From Adiantum capillus-veneris (Eukaryota > Streptophyta > Polypodiopsida > Polypodiales > Pteridaceae), in assembly GCA_014529385.2 (NCBI GenBank), contig CM043944.1:172734740-172798739 (forward strand): a DNA stretch of 64,000 nt, given 5' to 3'. A model generated the notes under the pieces. That model was given only the letters and a program-made list of their open reading frames with translations. It made no database searches and had not been told where the DNA came from. The translations under genes and the position numbers were made by a program. Of the stretch, positions 63,395 through 64,000 are shown piece after piece (within the stretch, counting starts at the first letter, position 1; each line of letters begins with the position of its first letter).

Positions 63395-64000
63395 CGGATT
63401 ACAGCTACTAAGGAAGTGGCTAAGTTTGTATTTGAAAACATTTGTTGCCATTTTCGCACTCCTCTTGAAATATTTTTAATAGGGGACCAGGTTTTAGAGG
63501 AGACCTAGTAGGAGAGCTGATGGAGAAGCTGGGTATCTTACGATGACACTCAACTCCCTACTACCCACAAGCAATGGTTTGGTGGAGAAGGTAAATGGTA
63601 TGATCTGCAAAATCATCACTAAACATGTAAACAATCACAAAAGTGATTGGGACAAGCATCTTATGACTACACTTTGAGCTTATCGCACTTCATTTTGCAC
63701 ATCCCTTGGGTTCACACCATATCACTTGGTGTATGGTAAGGAGGCCATTTTACCCATTGAAGTACAATTGGCTAGTCTTAGGGTGCTAGCTAGGTAGATG
63801 GAACGCACTAATGCTCATCTTCACAACCAAAATCTTGATCTAGAGAGACTTCAACTAGACAGAGAAGATGCTATCAACTATTATGCAGCACAGACAGAGC
63901 AACGTTGACTTACCTTCTATAAGGGACAGGGCCAAAGGTCTCAAGAAAGGTATGTTGGTCCTAAGGTATGATAATAGGTTTGACACTAGGAAGGATAAAT
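62480..64000 (+). pseudogene. Gypsy RNase H and integrase, copy B, running off the window
   Basis: RNase H remnant, then a linker (62851-63069 open), integrase zinc region and core. In other frames the core shows TPLEIFLIGDQV, a YYPQA-like block, and the late integrase block GFTPYHLVYGKEAILP near 63,710-63,760. Many stops and frame changes break it. The element continues beyond 64000. Confidence 0.8.

Overview
The window looks like nuclear DNA from a repeat-rich land plant. The evidence is plant-type Ty1/copia and Ty3/gypsy retrotransposons primed by initiator tRNA-Met, a Mutator-like DNA transposon, multi-exon genes with GT-AG introns, and many (GA)n tracts of 90-140 bp. A fern or other seed-free plant is my best guess from the style of the repeats, but the sequence does not prove it. 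I saw no prokaryotic operons, CRISPR array or rRNA/tRNA gene.

Layout. 0.7-1.4 kb is a frame-keeping tandem repeat. 2.2-8.6 kb holds two partial, overlapping gypsy copies. 8.7-11.0 kb (minus) is a decayed gene with coiled-coil and RING-like parts. 11.6-20.6 kb (plus) holds a coiled-coil/Cys-His finger gene followed by an FCP1/NLI-type (HAD) phosphatase gene. Convergent to it, 21.1-30.7 kb (minus) holds a long gene with a DDE transposase-like core. The introns of both convergent genes are filled, in the sense direction, with TTTGGTACT-type minisatellites. A young complete copia element (23347-28887, target duplication CCCTA) sits in one of these introns. 31-37.9 kb is mostly non-coding repeats, including a 42-bp minisatellite that encodes a two-heptad coiled coil. 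37925-43080 is a second, older complete copia element (target duplication AAAGA).

The most interesting part is 45.5-56.4 kb. It is a Mutator-like element of about 10.9 kb. It is bounded by degenerate GAG...CTC inverted ends and a 9-10 bp duplication of CTATCTTGCA, and an unoccupied version of the same site lies at 61083-61091. It carries two divergent genes. The plus-strand gene is a transposase with a DDE core and a SWIM zinc finger. The minus-strand gene, which I reconstructed as 13 exons of about 1000 residues, has a ParB/sulfiredoxin-like segment (GNHR motif) followed by a permuted beta-class amino-methyltransferase core: motif IV DLPF, then motif I EFGCGT. ParB-methyltransferase fusions are familiar from phages and bacteria. 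One carried as cargo by a plant Mutator-like transposon is, to my knowledge, undescribed. If it was once active, a self-encoded adenine or cytosine-N4 methylase could have marked or protected the element's own DNA; that is inference.

From 56.4 kb to the end there are two copies of one repeat unit with gypsy RNase H/integrase remnants. They are separated by a Penelope-like reverse transcriptase (59.0-60.1 kb).

Nearly all the genes are interrupted by in-frame stops that can each be explained by a single C-to-T or G-to-A change, with few indels. This is the pattern expected from deamination of methylated cytosines in silenced mobile DNA. The copies seen here are therefore probably inactive, although their exon structure is largely readable.
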